Shown one piece after another: positions 33,430-42,066 of a DNA stretch of 64,000 nucleotides. This DNA comes from Millisia brevis NBRC 105863 (lineage in GTDB: Bacteria > Actinomycetota > Actinomycetes > Mycobacteriales > Mycobacteriaceae), in NCBI RefSeq assembly GCF_001552615.1, contig NZ_BCRN01000001.1, forward strand, positions 1 through 64,000, given 5' to 3'. The notes under the pieces are model-generated. The model saw nothing but the letters and a program-made list of their open reading frames with translations, was not told the origin of the DNA and made no database searches. Both the position numbers and the translations under genes were made by a program. The stretch's first letter is position 1, and each line of letters opens with the position of its first letter.

Positions 33430-35283
33430 TCAGGCGGCATTGAGAGCGCGGTAGCGCCCGTCGAGGCGCAGCAACTCCTCGTGTGTCCCCCGCTCGACGA
33501 CTCTCCCGTCCTCCACCACGAGGATCCGGTCGGCCCGTCGAATGGTCGACAGCCGGTGTGCGATCACGATCGAGGTCCGCCCGGCGAGAGCCTCGTTGAG
33601 CGCCGCCTGTACCGCCGCCTCGGACTCGGTGTCCAACGAGGCGGTGGCCTCGTCGAGCACGACGACCCGCGGCTGCCCCAGGAGCAGCCGAGCGATGGTG
33701 ACGCGTTGGCGCTCCCCGCCGGACAGACGGTAGCCGCGCTCACCGACAACCGTGTCCAGCCCGTCGGGCATCGCCGCGACCACCCGGTCGAGCCGGGCCC
33801 GCCGCAGTGCCTCCCAGATCTCGTTGTCGGTCGCGTCGGGCCGCGAGAGCAGCAGATTCGACCGCAGCGTCTCGTGGAAGAGGTGCCCGTCCTGGGTGAC
33901 CATGCCGACGGTGGCGTGCAGCGACCGCGCCTGCAGATCACGCACGTCGACGCCGCCGATCGAGACGCTGCCGGAGTCGACGTCGTAGAGCCGGGAAATC
34001 AGCGCGGCGATCGTCGACTTGCCGGCCCCCGACGATCCGACGATGGCGACCATCTCGCCGGGCTCCGCGGTGAACGACACCCCGTGCAGGATCTCCTCGC
34101 CGCCCCGGTCGTCCAGGGTTGCCACCGACTCCAAGGAGGCGAGCGAGACCTTGTTGGCGGCCGGATAGCCGAATCGGACGTCGTCGAAGCGCACGCCGAC
34201 CGGGCCGGCGGACACCGGGCCGGCGGTCGGGGAGTCGGCGATCAGCGGTTCGAGATCGAGCACCTCGAAGACCCGTTCGAAGCTGACCAGCGCGGACATC
34301 ACCTCGACCCGTGCGGTCGCCAGGCCGGTCAGCGGGGCGTAGAGGCGGGTCAGCAGCAGGGCGAGGGTGACCACCGCGCCGGCGTCGAGCGAGCCGCCGA
34401 TCGCCAGTGCGCCGCCCACTCCGTAGACGATCGCCAGTGCGAGCGCCGATACCAACGTCAGGGCGGTCATGAAGCTGGTCTGCAGCATCGCCGAGCGCAC
34501 GCCGATATCGCGGACCCGGACGGCCCGGCGTTCGAATTCACCGGACTCCGCCGCGGGGTTGCCGAAGAGCTTGATCAACGTCGCGCCGGGGGCGGAGAAC
34601 CGTTCGGTCATCTGGGTGGACATCTCGGCGTTGTAGCCGGCCGCCTGGCGCTGCAGCTTGGCCAGCCGGCCGCCCATCAGCCGTGCGGGCAGCAGGAAGA
34701 TCGGGGTGAGCAACAGCGCCAGGAGCGTGACCTGCCAGGAGATCCGCGCCATCACCGCGACGGTCAGCAGCAGCGTCACCAGATTGCCGACCACGCCGGA
34801 CAGGGTGCCGCTGAAGGCGCGCTGGGCGCCGATGACGTCGTTGCCCAGTCGGCTGACCAGTGCGCCGGTCCGGGTGCGCATGAAAAAGGCCACCGGCATG
34901 CGCTGCACGTGATCGAAGACCGCGGTGCGCAGCCGGAAGATCAGGTCCTCGCCGATGCGCGAGGAGTACCAGCGGCTGAGCAGTCCGATGCCGGCGTCCA
35001 GGAGCGCCACCACGGCGATCACCCCTGCGAGCAGCGCAACCCGGGTGACGCTGCCGCCGTTGATGATCGCCTCGACCACCTGGCCGGCGAGGATCGGTGC
35101 GGCGACACCGAGCCCGGCGACCACCACGCTGAGCACGACAAAGGCGATCAGCTGGCCGCGCATCGGGGCGGCGAAGCGGCCGATTCGACGCAACAGCGCC
35201 ATCGAGAACGGCCGACGATCGGGGTCGTCGTCGGCGTTCATGGCGCGGTACATCGAACTCCACGCCGTCATCTCCATGCTCAC
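33430..35283 (-). CDS. ABC half-transporter (fused permease-ATPase), MsbA/multidrug type
   Basis: A 617-residue fused exporter: six-helix membrane domain (about residues 30-330), then the ATPase with Walker A GSSGAGKST, Q-loop GMVTQDGHLFHETLRSN, signature LSGGERQRVTIARLL, Walker B VVVLDEATASLD and the H-loop IAHRLST. All motifs are intact, so a homodimer should work. GTG at 35283 is preceded by GAAGGAGAT. It is the first gene of the pair with the MFS transporter. A perfect 14-bp palindrome at 35363-35376 upstream suggests control by a dimeric repressor. Substrate unknown. Confidence 0.93.
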   Translation of the reverse strand: MSMEMTAWSSMYRAMNADDDPDRRPFSMALLRRIGRFAAPMRGQLIAFVVLSVVVAGLGVAAPILAGQVVEAIINGGSVTRVALLAGVIAVVALLDAGIGLLSRWYSSRIGEDLIFRLRTAVFDHVQRMPVAFFMRTRTGALVSRLGNDVIGAQRAFSGTLSGVVGNLVTLLLTVAVMARISWQVTLLALLLTPIFLLPARLMGGRLAKLQRQAAGYNAEMSTQMTERFSAPGATLIKLFGNPAAESGEFERRAVRVRDIGVRSAMLQTSFMTALTLVSALALAIVYGVGGALAIGGSLDAGAVVTLALLLTRLYAPLTGLATARVEVMSALVSFERVFEVLDLEPLIADSPTAGPVSAGPVGVRFDDVRFGYPAANKVSLASLESVATLDDRGGEEILHGVSFTAEPGEMVAIVGSSGAGKSTIAALISRLYDVDSGSVSIGGVDVRDLQARSLHATVGMVTQDGHLFHETLRSNLLLSRPDATDNEIWEALRRARLDRVVAAMPDGLDTVVGERGYRLSGGERQRVTIARLLLGQPRVVVLDEATASLDTESEAAVQAALNEALAGRTSIVIAHRLSTIRRADRILVVEDGRVVERGTHEELLRLDGRYRALNAA

Positions 35284-36041
35284 GGCAGATCTCCTTCACG
35301 AGCCGGGACCGCGATTCGCCGTACCGGTCGGCAGTCGCACCATCGATCGCCACGGTAGAAGTTCGAGTCGACTCGAGGTCAAGACTTCGAGCAGAACGTT
35401 TGCGTCGCGGCCACCATTCCGCTCATGTCGATTCGCCCGGGTCCGGCCCGCTGGACTCACCTCGACCCACACGGTTCCGGCCCGTTGGACTCACGCGACC
35501 CGCCCGTGTCCGACGGCTTCACCCCCTCGATCCACCCGGCTCCGGGGGGCTCGCCTCCATCGATCGGTCCGGCCCGATGCGCCGACCGCCCCCGGGCCCG
35601 CCCCGCGTCACCTGGTGCACATTCGTTCGGAGATCCCCATTTGGTGAACAATTGCTCACGGTATTGGAGAATGCGTGCGCTGGATCACCGGTTACCCGGA
35701 AAGTGCGATGGGCCGCTCCCCGCCTCTTTCCCGCACATCGACGTCCCGGCGCGCCGATCCGGCGAATTTCGGGCCCGTAATGGCAGTCGACCGAAAGGTC
35801 TCCGCATCGACTGCCGCGCAACACGACTCGGACCACCGATCGATCGACCTGCCCGACCTCCCGCAGCCGTCTGCGGGTCCGGCGACTTATCGACCGAAGG
35901 ACGAAAACCTCTCTCGGGGAGAGAAAACCGGCTCGGAGGACCCTTCCGAAGCCGCGGAATCTACCCGCACGTAGCAAACCCGACGCCCCGAATCCGCGGG
36001 GAGCTACCGTCAAATTCCGTGTTACGCACGGTCGAGTGATG
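35284..36041. other. Long intergenic region between the ABC transporter and APC permease genes
   Basis: About 760 bp with no open frame I can support; the frames present are Pro/Arg-rich and look like background. It contains the palindrome TCGAGTCGACTCGA (35363-35376), two copies of TCCGGCCCGnTGGACTCAC (near 35441 and 35475), and a stable hairpin GGCAGTCGA(N16)TCGACTGCC (35782-35815) with an inner CCGAAAGG tetraloop stem. A second small hairpin at about 35907-35925 follows. These could belong to a leader or small RNA, but no known riboswitch consensus was matched. Confidence 0.5.
35363..35376. promoter_or_regulatory. Palindromic operator candidate of the ABC/MFS exporter pair
   Basis: TCGAGTCGACTCGA is a perfect 14-bp palindrome 80 bp before the ABC transporter start. 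A related half-site (ACTTCGAG) follows at about 35384. Efflux pairs like this are often repressed by TetR or MarR proteins, though no regulator gene adjoins it. Confidence 0.45.
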
Positions 36042-36076
36042 TTGACGATCGTGTTTCGCGGCTCCGATAAATCGGA
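36042..36076 (+). promoter_or_regulatory. Promoter with overlapping palindrome upstream of the APC permease
   Basis: A TTGACG (-35, 36042-36047) is followed after 18 bp by GATAAA (-10, 36066-36071). The -10 lies inside the perfect palindrome TCCGATAAATCGGA (36063-36076), so a dimeric repressor bound there would block the promoter. The permease ATG is 33 bp after the palindrome. Confidence 0.45.
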
Positions 36077-36108
36077 CAGAGCGGGCTAAACCGTGCAATC
36101 ATCGCCAA

Positions 36109-37464
36109 ATGGCCGATGTGAAAACTGATGGGACAGGTGCCCACGAAACCAAACTGAAGCGGACGGTCGGCGTCTGGCTGCTGTTCTTCTTCATCGTCGG
36201 TGACACCTTGGGCGCCGGCATCTATACGCTCATCGGCACCATGGCCGCAGACGTCGGCGGCATGCTCTGGCTGCCGCTGCTGATCGCTCTGGTGCTGGCC
36301 CTGCTGACCGCCGGTACCTACGCGGAGATGATCACCAAGTACCCGCACGCCGGTGGCGCCGCTCGATATGTGCAGCGCGCCTTCCACAAACCGTACCTGA
36401 CCTTCGTCATCGGCTTCCTGATGTTGTCCTCGGGCATCACCACCTCCGCGCTGCTGGCGAATGCCTTTGCCGGCGATTACCTCTCGGCCCTGGTCGATTG
36501 GCCGTCGGCACCGGTCACGATCGTCTTCCTCTGCCTGTTGATCGCAATCAACCTGCGCGGTGTCCGTGAATCGCTGTCGGCCAACGTTGTTGCCACCATC
36601 ATCGAGACCTCCGGTCTGGTGCTGGTGATCATCGTGGCCGCGATCGTCTTCGGCAGCGGCGACGGCGATCCGTCCCGCATTCTGACCCCGTCACCGGATC
36701 AACCGATCCTGGTGGGCGCCTTCGCCGCCTCGGTCGTCGCATTCTTCTCGTTCCTCGGCTTCGAGGCCGCCGCCAATATGGCGGAGGAAGTAAAGGACCC
36801 GACGCACTCCTACCCCCGCGCACTGTTCGGGGCGATCGGCACCGCCGGTGTCATCTACCTGCTGATCGCCCTCGGTTCGGCGATCGTGGTGGACCCGAAC
36901 ATCATGGCGGAGTCCACCGGGCCGCTGCTCGAGGTCATCAACGCCTCGAATATCGCGATTCCATCCTGGCTGTTCTCCACGATCGCCCTGATCGCGATCG
37001 CCAACGGTGCGCTGCTGTTCATGGTGATGGCCAGCCGCGCGACATACGGTCTGGCCGAGGCGGGCCTGCTGCCGTCGATCTTCGGACAGGTCGCTCCGAC
37101 CCGCCGCACCCCGTGGGTGGCGATCATCGTCGTCGGTCTCGCCACGATCGCGATGAGCTTCGTCGGCTCGATCGGCCTGCTCGCGGACACGACGGTGCTG
37201 CTGCTGGTGTGGGTGTTCATCTTCACCAACATCTCGTGCATCGTGTTGCGCAACGACATCCCGGAGCACAAGTACTTCAAGGTGCCGCGCTGGGTGCCCT
37301 ATGTCGCCATCGTCTGCAGCTTCATTCTGCTGTCCCAGCAGACGCTGCAGATCTGGTTGATCGGCCTGGGCTATCTGGCGGTCGGTTCGGTGCTCTTCCT
37401 GATCGCCCGCTACGGCAAGAAGCAGCTCGACAGCGAGGATCTCGACGAGCTCGATCTGGGCTGA
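36109..37464 (+). CDS. APC-superfamily amino-acid permease
   Basis: A 451-residue permease with twelve predicted membrane helices. The first helix has GDTLGAGIYTLIG, the substrate-binding loop typical of the amino acid-polyamine-organocation family (G-x-G motif). SFLGFEAAANMAEEVKDP (helix 6 and following loop) is a typical APC signature. The C-terminal tail is acidic (DSEDLDELDLG). The substrate is likely a neutral or cationic amino acid, but specificity cannot be read. It has its own promoter and a strong terminator, so it is a single-gene unit. Confidence 0.92.
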   Translation: MADVKTDGTGAHETKLKRTVGVWLLFFFIVGDTLGAGIYTLIGTMAADVGGMLWLPLLIALVLALLTAGTYAEMITKYPHAGGAARYVQRAFHKPYLTFVIGFLMLSSGITTSALLANAFAGDYLSALVDWPSAPVTIVFLCLLIAINLRGVRESLSANVVATIIETSGLVLVIIVAAIVFGSGDGDPSRILTPSPDQPILVGAFAASVVAFFSFLGFEAAANMAEEVKDPTHSYPRALFGAIGTAGVIYLLIALGSAIVVDPNIMAESTGPLLEVINASNIAIPSWLFSTIALIAIANGALLFMVMASRATYGLAEAGLLPSIFGQVAPTRRTPWVAIIVVGLATIAMSFVGSIGLLADTTVLLLVWVFIFTNISCIVLRNDIPEHKYFKVPRWVPYVAIVCSFILLSQQTLQIWLIGLGYLAVGSVLFLIARYGKKQLDSEDLDELDLG

Positions 37465-37478
37465 GTCTCCCAACACCA

Positions 37479-37519
37479 AACGCCGGTGGGGTGAGCATTG
37501 CGCTCGCCCGACCGGCGTT
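37479..37519 (+). terminator. Terminator of the APC permease gene
   Basis: AACGCCGGT (37479-37487) pairs perfectly with ACCGGCGTT (37511-37519), and the inner GGGnGAGC/GCTCGCCC region continues the stem. CTGGTTTC follows. It starts 14 bp after the stop codon. Confidence 0.8.
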
Positions 37520-37528
37520 CTGGTTTCC

Positions 37529-37578
37529 CGAGGGTGACGGTTTCTGCGGCGGAACCACAGAAATCGTCACTCTCGCGG
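37529..37578. repeat. 50-bp hairpin repeat, copy 2, directly after lon
   Basis: The arms are 21 bp long with three mismatches (all G-T or A-C type changes), around a short loop. Read on the minus strand it begins 2 bp after the lon stop codon, so it probably terminates lon. On that strand it begins CCGCGAGAGTG and aligns along nearly its whole length with the element at 7933-7985. Two copies 30 kb apart next to unrelated genes suggest a dispersed hairpin family. Confidence 0.65.
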
Positions 37579-37580
37579 TG

Positions 37581-39950
37581 TCACGCTGCGGCGGTGGTGA
37601 CCTCCGCGGCGGGCTCGAGGGCCCCGGCGATGACGTCGGCGACGTCGACCATCGGGCGCACGTCGATGTCCTTCAGGACCTCGGCGGGCACGTCGTCCAG
37701 ATCGGGCTCGTTGCGCTTGGGCACGAAGACCGTGGTCAGGCCCGCGCGCTGGGCGGCCAGGAGCTTCTGCTTCAGGCCACCGATCGGCAGCACCCGACCG
37801 TTGAGGGTGACCTCGCCGGTCATGCCGACCTCCGCGCGCACCCGACGTCCCGTGGCCATCGACACCAGTGCGGTGACCATGGTGATGCCGGCGGACGGTC
37901 CGTCCTTCGGCACCGCACCCGCGGGCACGTGCACGTGGATCGACTTCTCGAAGACGGCCGGGTCGATCCCGAACCGCTCGGCGTTGGCGCGCACATAGGA
38001 CAGCGCGATCCGCGCCGACTCCTTCATCACGTCACCGAGTTGACCGGTCAGCACCAGGTCGGGCTTCCCGTCGACGCTCGACGCCTCGATGAACAGCACA
38101 TCGCCGCCGAGGCCGGTGACCGCGAGACCGGTGGCCACGCCTGGCACCTCGGTCCGCTCCGCCGTCTCCGGGGTGAACCGGGGTCGGCCGAGGTAGTCGA
38201 CCAGGTCGGCGGTGTCGATCACCAGCGGCGCAGCCTTGTCGCCGTCCGCAGACTCGCCTGTGGTCGAAGCCGTGCTCACCTTGGTGACCGCCTTGCGCAG
38301 CAGCCGGGCGAGCATCCGCTCGAACTGCCGCACCCCGGGTTCGCGGGTGTAGTTCGCCGCGATCTCGCGCAGCGCATCCTCGGTGATCTCCACCTCTTCG
38401 GTGGTCAGCGCCGCGCGCTCGGCCTGCCGGGGTAGCAGGAAGTCGCGGGCGATGGCGACCTTGTCGTCCTCGGTGTACCCGTCGAGGCCGATCATCTCCA
38501 TGCGGTCGAGCAATGCGGACGGAATCTGTTCCACCACATTGGCCGTCGCGATGAACACCACGTCGGACAGGTCGAGGTCCAGGTCGAGGTAGTGGTCGCG
38601 GAAGGTGTGGTTCTGCGCGGGGTCCAGGACCTCGAGCAGGGCCGCGGCCGGGTCGCCCCGGAAGTCGGAGCCGACCTTGTCGATCTCGTCGAGCAGGATC
38701 ACCGGGTTCATCGAGCCGGCCTCACCGATCGCCCGAACGATGCGGCCGGGCAGCGCGCCGACGTAGGTGCGCCGGTGGCCACGGATCTCGGCCTCGTCGC
38801 GGACGCCACCGAGGGCGACACGGACAAAGTTGCGGCCCAGGGCCTTTGCCACCGATTCACCCAGCGAGGTCTTGCCGACCCCGGGCGGACCGGCGAGCAG
38901 CAGCACCGCGCCGGAGCCGCGTCCGCCGACGACGTGCATGCCGCGGGTCGCGCGGCGGGCACGAACTGCCAGGTACTCGACGATGCGTTCCTTCACCTCG
39001 TCCAGACCGTGGTGGTCGGAGTCGAGTTGGGCGCGCGCGGCGACGATATCGGTGGAGTCGGTGGTTGTTTCCGACCACGGGATATCGAGCACCGTGTCGA
39101 GCCAGGTGCGGATCCACCCGGCCTCCGGGCCCTGCTCGCCGGCGCGTTCGAGCTTGCCGACCTCGCGCAGAGCGGCCTCGCGGACCTTTTCGGGCAGGTC
39201 GGCGGCCTCGATGCGGCCCCGGTAGTCGTCGGTGCCCTCGGCCTCGTCCTCGCCGAGTTCCTTGCGGATGGCCTGGAGCTGGCGGCGCAGCAGGAATTCC
39301 TTCTGCGTCTTGTCCATGCCCTCGCGGACCTCGTCCGCGATCTTGTCGGTGACCTCCATCTCGGCGACGTAGGCGCGGGTCCACTCGACGAGGGATTCGA
39401 GCCGGGCGGCCGGGTCGGGGGTCTCCAGAAGCTCACGCTTCTGGACGTCGGTCAGGTACGAGGCGTACCCGGCCATATCGGCCAGGGCCGACGGATCGGT
39501 GGTCTTGTTGACCTGGTCGATGACCTGCCACGCTTCGCGGCGCTGCAGAATCGAGACGACCAGCTTCTTGTACTCGGCGGCAAGGGTGCGGGTCCGCTCG
39601 TCGGGCTCGTACGCCTCGACGGGTTCGGCCTGCACCCACAGGGCCGCTCCCGGCCCCTCGACACCGCTGCCGATATGCGCGCGGTGCTCACCCTTCAGAA
39701 CGGCCGCGGGCTCCCCGGTGGCCAGCCGGCCGACCTGCAGGATCGTCGCGACGACGCCGTACGACGGGTAACGATCCTCCAGACGGGGCGCGACCAGCAG
39801 CTTGTCGTCGGACGACGAGCGTGCTGCGTCGACTGCCGCCCGGGCGGAATCGTCGAGTTCAACGGGAACGACCATGCCCGGCAGCAACACCGCATCGGTG
39901 CGGAACAGCACCGGTAAACGGGTGGCCCCGGTCGGCGAATTCTCGGACAT
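37581..39950 (-). CDS. lon: ATP-dependent Lon protease
   Basis: A 789-residue LonA-type protease for misfolded and regulatory proteins. An N-terminal substrate-binding LAN domain (LPVLFRTDAVLLPGMVVPVE) and coiled-coil region precede the AAA+ module with Walker A GPPGVGKT and ILLDEIDKVG (Walker B). The proteolytic domain has KDGPSAGITM (catalytic Ser near residue 685) and the Lys in NGRVLPIGGLKQKLLAA. Length is typical. ATG at 39950 follows GAAGGAG. An HspR-type HAIR operator ends 15 bp before the start, so heat or misfolding stress should relieve repression. Mycobacterium tuberculosis lacks lon, whereas other Mycobacteriales keep it. Confidence 0.97.
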   Translation of the reverse strand: MSENSPTGATRLPVLFRTDAVLLPGMVVPVELDDSARAAVDAARSSSDDKLLVAPRLEDRYPSYGVVATILQVGRLATGEPAAVLKGEHRAHIGSGVEGPGAALWVQAEPVEAYEPDERTRTLAAEYKKLVVSILQRREAWQVIDQVNKTTDPSALADMAGYASYLTDVQKRELLETPDPAARLESLVEWTRAYVAEMEVTDKIADEVREGMDKTQKEFLLRRQLQAIRKELGEDEAEGTDDYRGRIEAADLPEKVREAALREVGKLERAGEQGPEAGWIRTWLDTVLDIPWSETTTDSTDIVAARAQLDSDHHGLDEVKERIVEYLAVRARRATRGMHVVGGRGSGAVLLLAGPPGVGKTSLGESVAKALGRNFVRVALGGVRDEAEIRGHRRTYVGALPGRIVRAIGEAGSMNPVILLDEIDKVGSDFRGDPAAALLEVLDPAQNHTFRDHYLDLDLDLSDVVFIATANVVEQIPSALLDRMEMIGLDGYTEDDKVAIARDFLLPRQAERAALTTEEVEITEDALREIAANYTREPGVRQFERMLARLLRKAVTKVSTASTTGESADGDKAAPLVIDTADLVDYLGRPRFTPETAERTEVPGVATGLAVTGLGGDVLFIEASSVDGKPDLVLTGQLGDVMKESARIALSYVRANAERFGIDPAVFEKSIHVHVPAGAVPKDGPSAGITMVTALVSMATGRRVRAEVGMTGEVTLNGRVLPIGGLKQKLLAAQRAGLTTVFVPKRNEPDLDDVPAEVLKDIDVRPMVDVADVIAGALEPAAEVTTAAA

Positions 39951-39964
39951 GTGACTCCTTCAAT

Positions 39965-39985
39965 CTTGAGTGTCATCCGCTCAAC
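39965..39985 (-). promoter_or_regulatory. HAIR element (HspR operator) before lon
   Basis: CTTGAGT-N7-GCTCAAC on the plus strand matches the HspR inverted repeat CTTGAGT-N7-ACTCAAG at 12 of 14 positions with the exact spacer. It lies 14 bp upstream of the lon start codon. In Streptomyces, HspR represses lon through such a site (established knowledge); the same control is inferred here. Confidence 0.75.
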
Positions 39986-40062
39986 ATCGAAGGTTGTCGA
40001 TCAATTCCCTGGCGCTGATCCTCCCAGAGCGAACACGGATCTCGACGATCACGCCACAACAG

Positions 40063-40104
40063 CTTTCAGATACATCTGAAAGTGGGGTACATTTACAACT
40101 GTAA
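40063..40104 (+). promoter_or_regulatory. Twin palindromes in the promoter of the HTH gene
   Basis: CTTTCAGATACATCTGAAAG (40063-40082) is a perfect 9-2-9 palindrome, and TTACAACTGTAA (40093-40104) a perfect 5-2-5 palindrome. Both lie within 70 bp of the HTH gene start in unusually AT-rich sequence. They are good candidates for autoregulatory binding sites of the HTH protein, as in toxin-antitoxin operons. Confidence 0.65.
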
Positions 40105-40128
40105 CCACACATCTTGGAGGAGGTGCCG

Positions 40129-40572
40129 ATGTCGACCGTCGAGAACCGGCAGAACTCGAGTATCGTCTTCGATCGTCGCGAGCAGGAACAAGCAAGGAAG
40201 CTCCTGTCGACGATAGGTTCCGATCCAACCTCGATCACCGTCGGCGACGCAGACCATGTCGCAAGCCCAGTCCCCAGCGAGCTTGCGGAACTACTGCGGG
40301 AGGTCATCCACTCCGTCGCATCAGGCACGCGACTCACCCTGGCGAGCCTGCCGGAGGAGCTGACCACCACCGTCGCCGCCGACCAACTGGGCATCTCCCG
40401 ACCGACCTTGATGAAGATGATCAACTCCGGCGAGATCCCCGCACACAAGGTCGGTTCCCACCATCGCGTTCGGACCTCGGACGTCATGACGTTCAAGAAG
40501 CAACGCCTGCAACGACAGATCGATGCACTCACCGAACTGCGCGAACTGGAAACAGCTCTCGACGAGTTCTGA
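40129..40572 (+). CDS. Excisionase/MerR-type HTH protein, probable antitoxin-like regulator
   Basis: A 147-residue protein. Residues 1-80 are helical and acidic without known homology. Residues about 87-130 form an excisionase-type (HTH_17) winged helix: TVAADQLGISRPTLMKMI, then GEIPAHKVGSHHRVRTSDV. A C-terminal coiled helix (QRQIDALTELRELETALDEF) may mediate dimerisation. Proteins of this layout are usually antitoxins paired with a downstream PIN-domain toxin. Here the partner 53 bp (or 17 bp) downstream is an unrelated protein of about 400 residues. ATG at 40129 follows GGAGGAGG. Two palindromes upstream suggest autoregulation. It opens the accessory island. Confidence 0.8.
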   Translation: MSTVENRQNSSIVFDRREQEQARKLLSTIGSDPTSITVGDADHVASPVPSELAELLREVIHSVASGTRLTLASLPEELTTTVAADQLGISRPTLMKMINSGEIPAHKVGSHHRVRTSDVMTFKKQRLQRQIDALTELRELETALDEF

Positions 40573-40625
40573 CCAGCCAGCCGGAGTCAATGGCACTCCT
40601 GCAATTGCGCTGGGAGACTGATGCG

Positions 40626-41804
40626 GTGACCGAAGCGCAGTTTCATCTCAAAGGTAGCCACCTGGCCAAAGGGCTTCGATACATGCGGGAGCTGCGCCGG
40701 GCCGTCGAGGCCTACTGGTACGCAACCATGGAGGATCCAGAGGCAGCAGCGTTGGAGGCACGCCGAGTCGCGTCGGCCGTTAACATCCTCGACGAGACCG
40801 TTTTCCTCAACGCCCACGGAGACGCTTACCGGAGCTATCGAGCGAGAAACCCGCTGGGTAAAGTTGCCATGGGGTTGGAGTTGATTCGCAACTGCGAGGA
40901 GCACTCGCCTATCATCTTTGAGAATCTCCTCGTGCCCAAAGCCTACTTTGGCGTCCCTCTAACCAAGGCGCCCACACGCACCCGGGTGGTATACGAGTGG
41001 GCGAGGTACTCGGACATGCCTGACGAATACGTTCGCGTCGATTCGTCCGCGACCGAGCGCGCGAAACGCGCGCGGGCCGAGGCACTGGATGGCTACCGCA
41101 AGAGTGTTGAGCAGCGGCCGGTTGTCGACACGATTCTCGATGCCCTGAGTTTTTTCCAGCAGTTGGATCCCCAGCTGGTAGCAGGCGCACCTCCTGTTGT
41201 CCGATGGGCGCTCGCCGAGTCCACTGGGCTGGAGCCCTATGCCGAAGTTCCTGACACAGATCCAAGGACAGAGCTGCCCACGGCGTATCTGGTGTATAGA
41301 CCGATGGGCATGGACCAGTACGAGGTCTTTCTCTCGGATATTGCATGTCGCCCCCGGGACCGCCGCTCGGCCCAGTGGCCTGCATGGGAGACCACTGTTA
41401 CGAAAAGAAAAGTGGGGCTTCTGCAGCAAGCAAAGTCCCGCAATCCCCCAGGAACCGCACGGGAAGTCCTTTACCAACTGATCGAGAACGGCAATGTAAT
41501 CGGATTCAGCGGGCGCGTCGAGGGGCCACCAACTCCAGGCGATTCTTGGGTTGAGCGCACACGCCAGATAGCGAACGATATCGGTCGGGGTTATCGATAT
41601 TTTGTCCGCCTCGGCAAGATATCGGTACCTCTACAACAGGACGGGAACGGCTCGGTGGCGGCAACTTCAGACAATCACGATCTACTCTGCGAACTGCCGG
41701 ATGCTGGTGCGGGCCCCGGGACGGATATTTCTCGGCTGAAGCTGTTGGAGGAGAATCCGGACCTGTACTTGACTACTCGACCTCACCCGACAGCATCCGA
41801 ATGA
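40626..41804 (+). CDS. Unrecognised ~392-residue protein, partner of the HTH regulator
   Basis: I do not recognise this protein. The N-terminal 100 residues are helical, Arg/Glu/Ala-rich (LRYMRELRRAVEAYW, then ILDETVFLNAHGDAYRSY). The middle is mixed, and the C-terminal part has beta-like segments (VLYQLIENGNVIGFSGRVEG, then YRYFVRLGKISVPLQ). There is no signal peptide or membrane helix. GTG at 40626 has GGGAG nine bases upstream; an in-frame ATG at 40590 adds 12 residues but has GGAG only three bases away. GC content and codon bias are visibly lower than the flanking chromosome, in line with horizontal transfer. It is co-directional with the HTH gene, so an effector or toxin role is a hypothesis. 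Confidence 0.7.
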   Translation: MTEAQFHLKGSHLAKGLRYMRELRRAVEAYWYATMEDPEAAALEARRVASAVNILDETVFLNAHGDAYRSYRARNPLGKVAMGLELIRNCEEHSPIIFENLLVPKAYFGVPLTKAPTRTRVVYEWARYSDMPDEYVRVDSSATERAKRARAEALDGYRKSVEQRPVVDTILDALSFFQQLDPQLVAGAPPVVRWALAESTGLEPYAEVPDTDPRTELPTAYLVYRPMGMDQYEVFLSDIACRPRDRRSAQWPAWETTVTKRKVGLLQQAKSRNPPGTAREVLYQLIENGNVIGFSGRVEGPPTPGDSWVERTRQIANDIGRGYRYFVRLGKISVPLQQDGNGSVAATSDNHDLLCELPDAGAGPGTDISRLKLLEENPDLYLTTRPHPTASE

Positions 41805-42066
41805 CACAGAGAATCGATAGTTCCACCGCAACGGTCGTGGCACACCCGAGCATCTTCCACGAGCCTCGTCGCGCAGAAGGGGCTGCCGAAATCAACCCGT
41901 GACAGCACCGCGGAGTCCGTTTCAAGGTCAGGGGTGGATGCTTGCGACGGTCCCGGTACAACGATCTGCCACCGTCCGTGGTCATGTTAGCCCAGCCATC
42001 CTTGACTACAGGGCCACGGCGGCCGGTCCTGAACTGCCGGCATCAGCGACGATACGAACGGGCGTA

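Noticed and set aside
35425-36039. 204-residue plus-strand frame in the gap before the APC permease
   Set aside because: Pro/Arg/Ser-rich low-information sequence with no start signal or family; looks like background.
35640-36040. Riboswitch (glycine, ydaO/c-di-AMP, magnesium) before the APC permease
   Set aside because: I compared key consensus segments from memory and found no match; the likely promoter at 36042 also lies downstream of the hairpins.
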